DNA of 64,000 nt from Lachnospiraceae bacterium oral taxon 096. GTDB lineage: Bacteria; Bacillota; Clostridia; Lachnospirales; Lachnospiraceae. How positions within the stretch are numbered: position 1 is the first letter of the stretch; each line of letters begins with the position of its first letter. Positions 42,698 to 50,694 of the stretch are shown one piece after another. A program made the translations under genes and the position numbers. The stretch is from contig CP073340.1 of assembly GCA_018141845.1 (NCBI GenBank), forward strand, positions 1,637,001-1,701,000, written 5' to 3'. The notes beneath the pieces are model-generated. The model was not told where the DNA came from, ran no database searches, and was given only the letters and a program-made list of their open reading frames with translations.

Positions 42698-43753
42698 ATG
42701 AGAAAAACAAACAGAAAGATGATTCTTGGTGGTATTCTTGCCGCAACAATGATTCTTGGTGGAACAGGTTACGCTTACTGGACAGACACATTAAAGGTAA
42801 CTGCAACAGCAACAACAGGTGATCTTGATATGACTTTCGCTGATATGGGTCTTTATGCTCAGTACAGAGATGAGGGTCCTTCAGGAACATGGTCAATCGT
42901 TGATGGCGTTAGTGGTGCAGGCAACAGAGGTTGGGCATCAAGTGAGTTCTTTAGAAGAGCAAACATCAGCTACAATACAATCGCTATTGACGGTTCAGTT
43001 GACAGATACTACAGAGATGCACAGAAGTACAACAATGTAAAGTTTGATGCAAAGTATGCTGATCCTTCAGGTATCAAGAAGACTGTTGGACCATATATTA
43101 AGGGAACAACTCAGGGTAGTGATGAGATTCAGCTTGATATCCAGAATATGTACCCAGGATATGCTCAGACATTCCGTACAGATGTTCTTAATGTAGGTAC
43201 ACTTGCTGCAAAGCTTAGCAATGTTACATTTGATGTTTCAGCTGACAATGATACAGCAGAGAACATGATCGGTATTGCTGTATACTCATGGCAGGAGGAT
43301 TCACCAAAGGTTGCTGATGGATCAGATGTATTTAAGCTTGTAAAGAGCCTTAACCTTGACCCTAGCCAGTACTTCACAGTTGGTGGTGTTGACTTCGTAA
43401 GATTGTCAGCATTGAAGAACATTGACCAGAATGTGATCAAGAACGCAATCACAAATGGCGAAGTTTTGACAAGCCCAGCAACATCAAACAGATTGGACAT
43501 CTTTGTTGGCGTAGCTATGGATCCAGATGCTGAGGGTGTTTACACAACAGGTAGCGTTAACAACATGAAGGAGAACGACGATTCATTGTCACAGGACAAG
43601 AATGCTAAGGTTACAATCAACTTCCTCTGGGATCAGTTCAATGCTGGTAAAGAAGTAAATACTACAAACATTCTTCAGAGACAGAATGCAGACAAGAATG
43701 CAGCTCCAGCTACAACAGCAGCTCCAGCTACAGCAGCTGTAAAGGGCGCATAA
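42698..43753 (+). CDS. Secreted SipW/TasA-type major surface protein 3
   Basis: A 351-residue exported protein starting MRKTNRKMILGGILAATMIL followed by GGTGYAYWTDTLKVTATATTG: again the AYWTD SipW-type signal. The mature part carries TTGDLDMTF, IKGTTQGSDEIQLDIQNMYPGYAQTFRTDVLNVGTLAAKLSNVTF, which is like the Ig/TasA fold where the first strands follow the signal. It ends with Ala/Pro/Thr-rich repeats. Codon use (CTT, GGT, TCA) differs from neighbours and is like ribosomal genes, suggesting high expression. AGGAGG lies eleven bases before the ATG. I see it as the main fibre or layer subunit. Confidence 0.82.
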   Translation: MRKTNRKMILGGILAATMILGGTGYAYWTDTLKVTATATTGDLDMTFADMGLYAQYRDEGPSGTWSIVDGVSGAGNRGWASSEFFRRANISYNTIAIDGSVDRYYRDAQKYNNVKFDAKYADPSGIKKTVGPYIKGTTQGSDEIQLDIQNMYPGYAQTFRTDVLNVGTLAAKLSNVTFDVSADNDTAENMIGIAVYSWQEDSPKVADGSDVFKLVKSLNLDPSQYFTVGGVDFVRLSALKNIDQNVIKNAITNGEVLTSPATSNRLDIFVGVAMDPDAEGVYTTGSVNNMKENDDSLSQDKNAKVTINFLWDQFNAGKEVNTTNILQRQNADKNAAPATTAAPATAAVKGA

Positions 43754-43809
43754 TCACCTAATGGTTATTCCTTGCATTAAGTGTGAAAAAGCAGTTTTAT
43801 AATATAACA

Positions 43810-43849
43810 GCCATTCATCCCATGGTCTTTAGACCATGGGATGAATGGC
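43810..43849. repeat. Left-end hairpin of the IS element
   Basis: Perfect inverted repeat: 19-base arms 43810-43828 and 43831-43849 with a TT loop. This may be the transposase-recognised end and, as RNA, also a hairpin behind the upstream gene. Confidence 0.8.
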
Positions 43850-43859
43850 GTTTACAACA

Positions 43860-43901
43860 TATATATTTTACTTAAATGATAGTATTTAAGTAAAATATAT
43901 A
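43860..43901. repeat. AT-rich hairpin upstream of tnpB
   Basis: Arms of 17-18 bases (ATATATTTTACTTAAAT and its complement, 43861-43877 and 43884-43900) around a six-base loop. It lies between the IS left end and a TATAAT (43903-43908) for tnpB. Confidence 0.65.
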
Positions 43902-43956
43902 CTATAATATACATATAGGAAATCCTATTTCCGAATCTATGAAAGGAGAAAACCGT

Positions 43957-45207
43957 ATGTATCTTACTGTAAAACAACAAGTTAAACATCTGTCCAAGGA
44001 AGACTACATCACAATCAGAGAACTTTGTCATACTGCTAAGAATCTTGCTAATGAGGCAATCTATAATGTGCGTCAGTATTATTTTACAGAAGGTGAATTT
44101 CTCAAATATGAGAAGAATTACACTCTTTTAAAGAATAGTCCTAATTATAAGGCATTAAATTCCAATATGGCACAGCAGATACTTAAAGAGGTTGATGGTT
44201 CGTTTAAATCATTTTTTGGTCTGCTTAAACTGGTCAAGCAAGGAAAATATGCCTTTACGGATTGTAAACTGCCATATTATCTTCCAAAAGATGGATACAC
44301 AACACTGATCATTGGTTTTGTAAGACTTAATGGTAATAAGCTGATCCTTCCGTTTTCCAATAGTTTTAAAAAAACGCATAAGTCTGTTGAAATTACGATA
44401 CCGCCAATACTTCTTGATAAGACGATAAAAGAGATACGCATTATACCTAAGGCGAATGCAAGGTTCTTTGAAATCCAGTATATATATGAAGCTGAATGTA
44501 TTCAAAGAAATCTAAACATGAATAACGCACTTGCTCTTGACCTAGGTATCAATAATCTCGTAACAGCCGTATCAAATATTGGTAAATCGTTCATTATTGA
44601 TGGAAAAAGACTTAAATCTATCAATCAGTGGTTTAATAAAGAAAATACCCGTTTACAATCGATAAAAGATAAACAGCATTTTGGTAGGAAACCTACAAAC
44701 AGACAAAAAGCAGCAGCTCGTAACCGCAACAATAAGGTGAACGACTATATGAACAAAACTGCACGCAAGGTAATAGATTATTGTATTCACAATGATATAG
44801 GTACGCTTGTTGTTGGTTACAATGAAACTTTTCAACGCAATAGTCATATGGGAAAGCAAAACAATCAAAATTTTGTAAATATTCCTTATGGACAGTTACG
44901 TAACAAATTGGAATATCTTTGCAAACTAAATGAAATTGTTTTTGTAAAACAGGAAGAATCCTATACATCTAAGTCATCTTTTTGGGATAGAGACAATATA
45001 CCTGTTTACAATGCCGATAATCCAAAAGAGTATCAGTTTAGCGGCAGAAGATTACAGCGTGGTCTATACAAAACGGCAAGTGGTAAAACAATCAATGCAG
45101 ATGTTAACGGAGCATTGAATATCATGCGTAAAAGTAGAGTTGTGGATATGAATATCCTATACAGTAGAGGCGAAGTGGACACGCCTATAAGAATAAGGAT
45201 TGCCTAA
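43957..45207 (+). CDS. tnpB: TnpB, RNA-guided endonuclease of an IS200/IS605 element
   Basis: A 416-residue TnpB. The RuvC triad is intact: D195 in ALALDLGINNL, E290 in VVGYNETFQ and D382 in INADVNGALNI. The zinc ribbon cysteines found in classical TnpB (two CxxC) are absent; the segment reads EESYTSKSSFWDRDNIPVYN, as in a known subgroup. So nuclease activity seems possible. The start at 43957 has AAAGGAGA upstream. The guide RNA is expected to come from the element's right end, with the guide beginning at about 45298. No tnpA is present. Confidence 0.92.
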   Translation: MYLTVKQQVKHLSKEDYITIRELCHTAKNLANEAIYNVRQYYFTEGEFLKYEKNYTLLKNSPNYKALNSNMAQQILKEVDGSFKSFFGLLKLVKQGKYAFTDCKLPYYLPKDGYTTLIIGFVRLNGNKLILPFSNSFKKTHKSVEITIPPILLDKTIKEIRIIPKANARFFEIQYIYEAECIQRNLNMNNALALDLGINNLVTAVSNIGKSFIIDGKRLKSINQWFNKENTRLQSIKDKQHFGRKPTNRQKAAARNRNNKVNDYMNKTARKVIDYCIHNDIGTLVVGYNETFQRNSHMGKQNNQNFVNIPYGQLRNKLEYLCKLNEIVFVKQEESYTSKSSFWDRDNIPVYNADNPKEYQFSGRRLQRGLYKTASGKTINADVNGALNIMRKSRVVDMNILYSRGEVDTPIRIRIA

Positions 45208-45297
45208 TTACTTAGGTGAAGACTTAAATATCAAACTTCTTAAATAGAGCTGTCAAGCTCTTAAAAGCCCATTACCTAAAGGTAATGGGTAGTTCAC
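45205..45297 (+). ncRNA. Likely right-end reRNA scaffold region
   Basis: In TnpB elements a guide RNA scaffold is formed by the 3' part of the gene and the right end. Here the stretch has a GAGCT/AGCTC hairpin near 45247-45260 and the CCCATTACC/GGTAATGGG hairpin. Inferred from family knowledge. Confidence 0.4.
45268..45289. repeat. Right-end hairpin of the IS element
   Basis: Perfect nine-base arms around TAAA, followed by TAGTTCAC, a typical right end of tnpB elements in Firmicutes. Confidence 0.8.
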
Positions 45298-45333
45298 AGA
45301 TTGAAGCTGTCGGATCGAAATAGGTAGCTTCAA

Positions 45334-45373
45334 AAGAGGGCAGGACTCAAATGAGTCCTGCCCTCTTAATCTT
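45334..45373 (+). terminator. Terminator beyond the IS, probably of the fibre gene
   Basis: Perfect 16-base arms 45334-45349 and 45352-45367 around AA, then TTAATCTTT. A further TTGAAGCT/AGCTTCAA stem (45301-45333) lies directly before it. As tnpB has its own end at about 45297, this terminator likely belonged to the gene at 42698 before the IS came in between. Confidence 0.7.
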
Positions 45374-45405
45374 TCTGATCATTTTTGAGATGATAAAAGA
45401 AGGGT

Positions 45406-45450
45406 AAAAAAAGAGAAAGTTTATAAGCAAAAAACTTATAAACTTTCTCT
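45406..45450 (-). terminator. Terminator of tRNA-Trp
   Basis: Sixteen-base perfect arms 45412-45427 and 45435-45450; on the minus strand it is followed by a run of T's and lies just after the tRNA. Confidence 0.8.
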
Positions 45451-45456
45451 TTAAAA

Positions 45457-45527
45457 CAGGGGAAGAGGGGCTCGAACCCCCATTTACGGTTTTGGAGACC
45501 GTTGCTCTACCATTGAACTATTCCCCT
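45457..45527 (-). tRNA. trnW: tRNA-Trp (anticodon CCA)
   Basis: On the minus strand a 71-nt cloverleaf: acceptor AGGGGAA/TTCCCCT with discriminator G, a D arm with GTTC...GAGC, an anticodon arm ACGGT-CTCCAAA-ACCGT giving CCA, and a T arm with TTCGAGC loop. CCA is not encoded at the 3' end. A strong promoter lies upstream and a terminator downstream. Confidence 0.96.
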
Positions 45528-45543
45528 TCATTGGCACTCGTAT

Positions 45544-45572
45544 ATGATAGCATAATTTAAAAATGTTGTCAA
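45544..45572 (-). promoter_or_regulatory. Promoter of tRNA-Trp
   Basis: On the minus strand: TTGACA (45567-45572), a 17-base spacer and TATCAT (45544-45549) with TG extension, 17 bases before the tRNA 5' end. Confidence 0.85.
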
Positions 45573-45625
45573 TTAAAAAATTAAATATTTTATGAATTTT
45601 GTGGCAAGATATCAATGGAATGTGC

Positions 45626-45631
45626 TATAGT
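45626..45631 (+). promoter_or_regulatory. -10 element of hisH-hisF
   Basis: TATAGT with a TGTGC extension lies 29 bases before the hisH start. The -35 (TGGCAA) is poor; the extended -10 may compensate. I see no T-box or histidine attenuator. Confidence 0.45.
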
Positions 45632-45659
45632 AGAGAAAGGATAAGGAGAGGAGGAGGAT

Positions 45660-46277
45660 ATGGTCGCACTAATTGATTATGACGCAGGAAATTTAAAGAG
45701 TGTAGAAAAAGCACTGGTCAGTAGTGGGGAAAGCCCTGTGATCACAAGAGATCCAAAGATCATTTTGAGTGCAGATAAGGTGATTTTGCCAGGAGTGGGA
45801 GCCTATGCAGATTGTATGAAAAAGCTAAAAAAGTATCAATTGGTTGATGTTTTGCATGAGGTGGTCAAGAAAAAAATCCCATTACTTGGTATTTGCTTGG
45901 GAATGCAACTTTTGTTTGATTCGAGTGAAGAAGGGATGGAAGGAAATGAGCCTGTGGAAGGGCTACATATACTAGAGGGAAGAGTTTTGAAAATTCCACA
46001 CAAACTAGGCTACAAGATTCCACATATGGGATGGAATAATTTGACCATCGCACCAAATACTCGTCTGTTTAAGGGGATCGAGAAAAATCCATATGTATAT
46101 TTTGTGCATTCCTATTACCTGGATGCAAAGGACAAGGCTGTTGTTGCTGCAACTACAGACTATGTGGTGCACATTGATGCAGCGGTGGAATATGGCAATG
46201 TGTTTGGTTGTCAATTTCATCCAGAGAAAAGCTCTGAAATTGGATTAAAAATTTTAAAGAACTTTTTGGAGGTGTAG
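45660..46277 (+). CDS. hisH: Imidazole glycerol phosphate synthase, glutaminase subunit
   Basis: A 205-residue class I glutamine amidotransferase that supplies ammonia to HisF. The nucleophile Cys is in [10 protein letters not shown], the His-Glu pair in CQFHPEKSS, and the oxyanion PGVGAY segment near residue 48. GGAGGAGG precedes the ATG. hisF follows one base after its stop. The pair is separated from hisD-B-A-I by 43 kb in this window, so histidine genes are split in at least two units. Confidence 0.97.
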   Translation: MVALIDYDAGNLKSVEKALVSSGESPVITRDPKIILSADKVILPGVGAYADCMKKLKKYQLVDVLHEVVKKKIPLLGICLGMQLLFDSSEEGMEGNEPVEGLHILEGRVLKIPHKLGYKIPHMGWNNLTIAPNTRLFKGIEKNPYVYFVHSYYLDAKDKAVVAATTDYVVHIDAAVEYGNVFGCQFHPEKSSEIGLKILKNFLEV

Positions 46278-46278
46278 A

Positions 46279-47040
46279 ATGCTGACAAAGAGAATTATTC
46301 CGTGTTTAGATGTCAAGGATGGTCGAGTGGTCAAGGGCACACAATTTGTCAATTTAAAGGATGCGGGAGATCCTGTGGAGGTTGCCAAATTTTACGATCG
46401 ATCAGGTGCTGATGAGTTGGTATTTTTAGATATTACCGCTTCTTCAGATGCAAGAGCTACAGTGGTGGATATGGTGCGAAAAGTGGCAGAGAATGTCTTT
46501 ATTCCTTTTACAGTTGGGGGTGGAATTCGCACGGTGGAGGACTTTAAAATGCTTCTTCGAGAAGGAGCAGATAAGATTTCCATTAATTCTTCAGCAATTG
46601 ATCGACCGGAATTGATTTCTGAGGCAGCAGATAAGTTTGGAAGTCAATGTGTAGTGGTGGCGATTGATGCAAGAAGAAGAGAAGATCAAAGTGGCTGGAA
46701 TGTCTATAAAAATGGTGGGCGAGTGGACACTGGTCTAGACGCCATTGAATGGGCAAAGAAGGCAAATAAGCTTGGAGCAGGAGAAATTTTATTGACCAGT
46801 ATGGACTGCGATGGCACAAAGGCGGGATATGATTGTGAATTGACAAGATTGATTGCAGATAGTGTTTCCATTCCTGTGATTGCCTCTGGGGGGGCAGGGA
46901 CAAGGGAACACTTTTTGGATGCTCTGACAAGGGGAGGGGCGGATGCAGCTTTGGCGGCCAGTCTTTTTCACTTTAAGGAGCTGGAAATTCAAGATTTAAA
47001 GCAATATTTGGCTAGTCAAGGTCTGAGTGTGAGGTTGTAA
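46279..47040 (+). CDS. hisF: Imidazole glycerol phosphate synthase, cyclase subunit
   Basis: A 253-residue TIM barrel that uses ammonia from HisH to close the imidazole ring and release AICAR. Typical parts: [20 protein letters not shown] with the catalytic Asp, [34 protein letters not shown] with the second Asp, and [11 protein letters not shown]. It is co-transcribed with hisH and followed one base later by ung, so the transcript likely continues. Confidence 0.98.
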   Translation: MLTKRIIPCLDVKDGRVVKGTQFVNLKDAGDPVEVAKFYDRSGADELVFLDITASSDARATVVDMVRKVAENVFIPFTVGGGIRTVEDFKMLLREGADKISINSSAIDRPELISEAADKFGSQCVVVAIDARRREDQSGWNVYKNGGRVDTGLDAIEWAKKANKLGAGEILLTSMDCDGTKAGYDCELTRLIADSVSIPVIASGGAGTREHFLDALTRGGADAALAASLFHFKELEIQDLKQYLASQGLSVRL

Positions 47041-47041
47041 A

Positions 47042-47716
47042 ATGGGAATGATACAGGGAAAGTGGTTAGAAATTTTAAAGCCAGAATTTTCAAAGCCATA
47101 CTATAGGGAGCTCTATCAGTTTGTGAAAAATGAGTATGCAACAAAAACGATTTTTCCACCAGCAGATGATATCTTTAATGCCTTACATTTTACACCTTAT
47201 GAAAAAGTTAAGGTGGTGATTTTGGGGCAGGATCCCTATCACAATTTTTTGCAAGCTCATGGGTTGAGTTTTTCAGTCTTGCCAGGGCAAGAAATTCCGC
47301 CATCGCTTGGCAATATTTACAAGGAATTGCAGGATGATTTGGGATGTTTTATTCCAAATCAGGGATATTTAAAAAAGTGGGCGGATCAGGGTGTGTTGCT
47401 TTTAAACACAGTATTGACGGTGCGGGCACATCAGGCTTATTCTCATCAAAATCATGGATGGGAAAGGTTTACAGATGCAATTATTCAAGCAGTCAATAAA
47501 AAAGATGCCCCTGTGGTATTTATGCTTTGGGGAAAACCCGCACAGAGTAAGGCGGTGATGTTAGACAATCCAAAGCATTTGGTTCTTATGGCACCACATC
47601 CAAGTCCATTGTCGGCCTATCGGGGATTTTTTGGATGTAAGCATTTTAGTAGGGCCAATGCGTTTTTGATTGAAAATGGAGAGAGTGAGATTGATTGGCA
47701 AATAGAGAATAGATAA
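47042..47716 (+). CDS. ung: Uracil-DNA glycosylase
   Basis: A 224-residue family 1 uracil-DNA glycosylase that removes uracil from DNA. The catalytic Asp loop is VVILGQDPYHNFLQAHGLSFSV; the uracil pocket segment QGVLLLNTVLTVR and the Leu-intercalation loop APHPSPLSAYRGFFG are present. It starts one base after the hisF stop, so it is in the same transcript without functional link. uppP follows 11 bases later. Confidence 0.97.
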   Translation: MGMIQGKWLEILKPEFSKPYYRELYQFVKNEYATKTIFPPADDIFNALHFTPYEKVKVVILGQDPYHNFLQAHGLSFSVLPGQEIPPSLGNIYKELQDDLGCFIPNQGYLKKWADQGVLLLNTVLTVRAHQAYSHQNHGWERFTDAIIQAVNKKDAPVVFMLWGKPAQSKAVMLDNPKHLVLMAPHPSPLSAYRGFFGCKHFSRANAFLIENGESEIDWQIENR

Positions 47717-47727
47717 GGAGTGCAAAA

Positions 47728-48564
47728 ATGAATATTATAGAGATTATTAAGGTCATTATTTTAGGAATTGTGGAGGGCTTTACAGAGTGGCTTCCCATCA
47801 GCTCTACGGGACATATGCTACTAGTGGATGATATTCTTCATCTCAACGTCAGTCCTGAATTTAAGACTATGTTTATGGTGGTCATTCAATTGGGTGCCAT
47901 TTTGGCTGTGGTTGTGATGTTCTTTGGAAAATTAAATCCATTTTCTCCAAAGAAGAGTTCTCAGCAGAGAAAAGAAACTTGGATTATGTGGAGTAAGATT
48001 ATTATTGCCTGCCTACCAGCGGCCATCATTGGTTTAGCCTTTGATGATTGGCTCGATGAGCATCTTTACAAAACACCAGTGATTGCAGCGACATTGATTA
48101 TTTATGGTATTTTGTTTATTGTCATTGAAAAGCGTCATCAAAATGTTGAGCCAAGAATCAAGAAAGTTGAAGATATTGATTATGTGACAGCTTTTTCTAT
48201 TGGAGCATTTCAGGTACTTTCATTGATTCCAGGAACTTCAAGATCTGGCTCAACTATTTTGGGCGGAATTATTTTGGGGGCATCAAGAACATTGGCTTCG
48301 GAGTTTTCTTTCTTTCTAGGTATTCCGACAATGTTTGGAGCAAGTTTTTTAAAGCTAGTGAAGTTTGGCTTTCACTACAGTGCACAAGAGGTTGTGTATT
48401 TGTTATTGGGTATGATTGTGGCCTTTGTAGTTTCTGTCTATGTCATTCGCCTTTTGCTCAATTGGGTAAAAAAACATGACTTCACCTTCTTTGGCTATTA
48501 TCGAATTGTATTGGGCGTGATTGTACTGGTTTGGTCTGCGGTTCGCTCAATCTTGCTCGCATAG
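47728..48564 (+). CDS. uppP: Undecaprenyl-diphosphate phosphatase (BacA type)
   Basis: A 278-residue polytopic membrane phosphatase that recycles the lipid carrier of cell-wall synthesis and gives bacitracin resistance. Motifs: GIVEGFTEWLPISSTGHMLLV (Glu/Ser block) and the second PGTSRSGSTILGGIILG. About eight membrane spans. AAGGAG precedes the start. Its last 67 bases overlap the end of the GNAT gene on the other strand, an unusual convergent overlap. Confidence 0.96.
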   Translation: MNIIEIIKVIILGIVEGFTEWLPISSTGHMLLVDDILHLNVSPEFKTMFMVVIQLGAILAVVVMFFGKLNPFSPKKSSQQRKETWIMWSKIIIACLPAAIIGLAFDDWLDEHLYKTPVIAATLIIYGILFIVIEKRHQNVEPRIKKVEDIDYVTAFSIGAFQVLSLIPGTSRSGSTILGGIILGASRTLASEFSFFLGIPTMFGASFLKLVKFGFHYSAQEVVYLLLGMIVAFVVSVYVIRLLLNWVKKHDFTFFGYYRIVLGVIVLVWSAVRSILLA

Positions 48565-49280
48565 TAGTGCAAAGAGGTAGAGATTACAAAATGTTGTTTT
48601 AGATAGAGATGGCAGGCAATTTCATTGCTCTGACTGACATGCAAGAGGATGTGGGTAAAACCGGCCTCTTGCATTTTTTTTAAAATTTGTACAAGAATAT
48701 TTTGACCAATGCCACGGTGTCGATATTCTGGGAATACAAAAAAATCATAGAGAAAACAATGGCTCTGGGAGAGAGGAAAAAGTCCATATCGGGCAATGAA
48801 TTTCTCCTTATCCCAAACTTCATAGAGTTTATCTTTTTGATCGTCAAATGGCAAAAGGTGATAGGTGGAAGGTCGATTGGGTAGAGAAGAAAGTGAACGC
48901 TCCATTGTATATTCTGTATCTAGATATTGGGCAGAAAATTTTTTGAGCAGATGTTTGGTCTTTGGTGAAATCTTTGCGAGTATCCAAGTGAGTTGATCAA
49001 TGGGATGCTTTTTTTTGGCATGGGAAAGAAGGGCTTGAAAATATCCCCTATTTTCAAAGCTTTTGTGGGTAAAGGCAAGAACTTCAAAGGATTGATTTTT
49101 AATGTGCAATAAAACAAGGACAGCTGCAGGAAGAAGGTCTTGATAATAGATAAAGTGCAAAGCATCTTCATCAAAAAAGGGGTAGTCTAGTCCATGGAGG
49201 AAAAGAGGGTCGATGCCTTGAAGGATGGATTGAATGTCTTTACATTGATTTGGCGTTAAAGATGTTGCTGTGATGATCAT
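48498..49280 (-). CDS. GNAT-family N-acetyltransferase
   Basis: A 260-residue protein. The C-terminal GNAT domain (from about 130) has the acetyl-CoA loop FFVFPEYRHRGIGQNILVQIL and ends with HLLYLK-type HLYLKQHFVIS; the N-terminal half has no clear motif, perhaps a degenerate second GNAT fold. The substrate is unknown. AAGGAG lies before the ATG on the minus strand. Its 3' end overlaps uppP by 67 bases; the last residues (RTADQTSTITPNTIR) look like an extension produced by this overlap. It is divergent from glnA. Confidence 0.85.
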   Translation of the reverse strand: MIITATSLTPNQCKDIQSILQGIDPLFLHGLDYPFFDEDALHFIYYQDLLPAAVLVLLHIKNQSFEVLAFTHKSFENRGYFQALLSHAKKKHPIDQLTWILAKISPKTKHLLKKFSAQYLDTEYTMERSLSSLPNRPSTYHLLPFDDQKDKLYEVWDKEKFIARYGLFPLSQSHCFLYDFFVFPEYRHRGIGQNILVQILKKMQEAGFTHILLHVSQSNEIACHLYLKQHFVISTSLHYYASKIERTADQTSTITPNTIR

Positions 49281-49358
49281 AGTTTTGTCTCCTTGTTTTT
49301 AGATAAAAAGTAATGTACACTGATAGTATAATTGATTTTTGAAAAAAGTGGAGGAAAT

Positions 49359-50675
49359 ATGACAAAAGAGGAAATTATTCAGATTGTAGAGGATGAAGAT
49401 GTAGAGTTTATTCGATTACAATTTACGGATATGTTTGGAATGTTTAAAAACATTGCCATTACGAGCAATCAATTGGAGGCTGCACTGGATAACCGCTTGA
49501 TGTTTGACGGTTCGAGCGTGGAGGGCTTTGTTGGAATTGAGGAGTCTGATATGTACTTACATCCAGATTTAGATACATTTGAAGTATTTCCTTGGCGACC
49601 ACAACAGGGAAAGGTGGCGAGGCTAATTTGTGATGTGTATTTGCCTGATGGAAATCCATTTACAGCGGATCCTCGATTTATCCTAAAAAAAGCCATTACA
49701 AGGGCAAAAGAAATGGGATTTTTCCTAGAAGTTGGTCCAGAGTGTGAATTTTTTTTGTTTGATATGGATGAAAATGGAAATCCAACGACGACAACTTCAG
49801 AAAAGGCGGGCTACTTTGATGTTGGACCATTAGATATGGCAGAAAATGTGAGAAGAGATATTGTACTCAACTTAGAAGATATGGGCTATGTCATTGACGC
49901 TTCTCATCATGAAACTGCACCAGCACAGCATGAAATTGATTTTAAGTATACCGATGCAGTGAGTGCAGCAGATGAAATTATGACTTTAAAGATGGCGGTC
50001 AAGGTGATTGCCAGACGCCATGGATTTCATGCAACCTTTATGCCAAAGCCAAAGGCAAAGGACAGTGGCAGTGGAATGCACATTGGAATGATTTTGCGAG
50101 ACGGTGAGGGAAGAAATGTCTTTGAGGCACAGGGTGAAAAATTGAGCGAGTTGGCCAATTATTTTATTGCGGGATTATTAAAATATATTGGAGAGCTTTC
50201 GCTATTGACTAATCCCATTGTCAATTCCTATAAGAGATTGGTGCCAGGTTTTGATGCACCCGTCTATATTAGCTGGAGTTTGTCATCGAACCGTTCTTCT
50301 TTAATACGAGTTCCCTCCATTCGGGGTGAGCACACAAAGATTGAACTTCGTTCGCCAGATTCTGCAGCAAATCCATATTTTGCAATTGCTGCCTGTCTTT
50401 GGGCGGGCTTGAGAGGAATTGAAGAAAAATTACTGCCACCAGAGCCAGTGAATAAAAATATGTTTGTGTTAGCAAATGAAGAGAGAGAAAACATAGAAAG
50501 TCTTCCAAGAACCCTTGGGCAGTCCATTCATTTATTTGAAAAATCAGTATTTGCTAGGGAGATTCTTGGAGAATATGCATATCAGCGCTATTTAAATGCA
50601 AAAAAGCGAGAGTGGGAGGAGTATTTAGAGATAATTTCAGATTGGGAAATTGCCCAATATTTGGAAAGATTTTAA
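49359..50675 (+). CDS. glnA: Glutamine synthetase, type I
   Basis: A 438-residue GSI making glutamine from glutamate, ammonia and ATP. Motifs: FTDMFGMFKNIAI and MFDGSSVEGFVGIEESDM (N-terminal), the metal loop GPECEFFLF, APAQHEIDFKY, KPKAKDSGSGMHI and NPIVNSYKRLVPG. The C-terminus lacks the adenylylation Tyr context, as in the GSI-alpha group of Firmicutes. The start at 49359 has GGAGGAA upstream; the longer frame from 49332 lacks a site. An ANTAR protein gene follows after 19 bases, possibly linked to nitrogen control. Confidence 0.97.
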   Translation: MTKEEIIQIVEDEDVEFIRLQFTDMFGMFKNIAITSNQLEAALDNRLMFDGSSVEGFVGIEESDMYLHPDLDTFEVFPWRPQQGKVARLICDVYLPDGNPFTADPRFILKKAITRAKEMGFFLEVGPECEFFLFDMDENGNPTTTTSEKAGYFDVGPLDMAENVRRDIVLNLEDMGYVIDASHHETAPAQHEIDFKYTDAVSAADEIMTLKMAVKVIARRHGFHATFMPKPKAKDSGSGMHIGMILRDGEGRNVFEAQGEKLSELANYFIAGLLKYIGELSLLTNPIVNSYKRLVPGFDAPVYISWSLSSNRSSLIRVPSIRGEHTKIELRSPDSAANPYFAIAACLWAGLRGIEEKLLPPEPVNKNMFVLANEERENIESLPRTLGQSIHLFEKSVFAREILGEYAYQRYLNAKKREWEEYLEIISDWEIAQYLERF

Positions 50676-50694
50676 GTAGTATCGGAGGAGAAGA

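Larger units (their letters stand above)
43800..45297 (+). mobile_element. IS200/IS605-type element with TnpB only
   Basis: Bounded on the left by a 19-base perfect hairpin (43810-43849) and on the right by the typical CCCATTACC/GGTAATGGG hairpin (45268-45289) followed by TAGTTCAC, ending near 45297. It carries tnpB but no Y1 transposase tnpA, so it depends on a transposase elsewhere. No target duplication is expected in this family. The left boundary is approximate. Confidence 0.8.
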
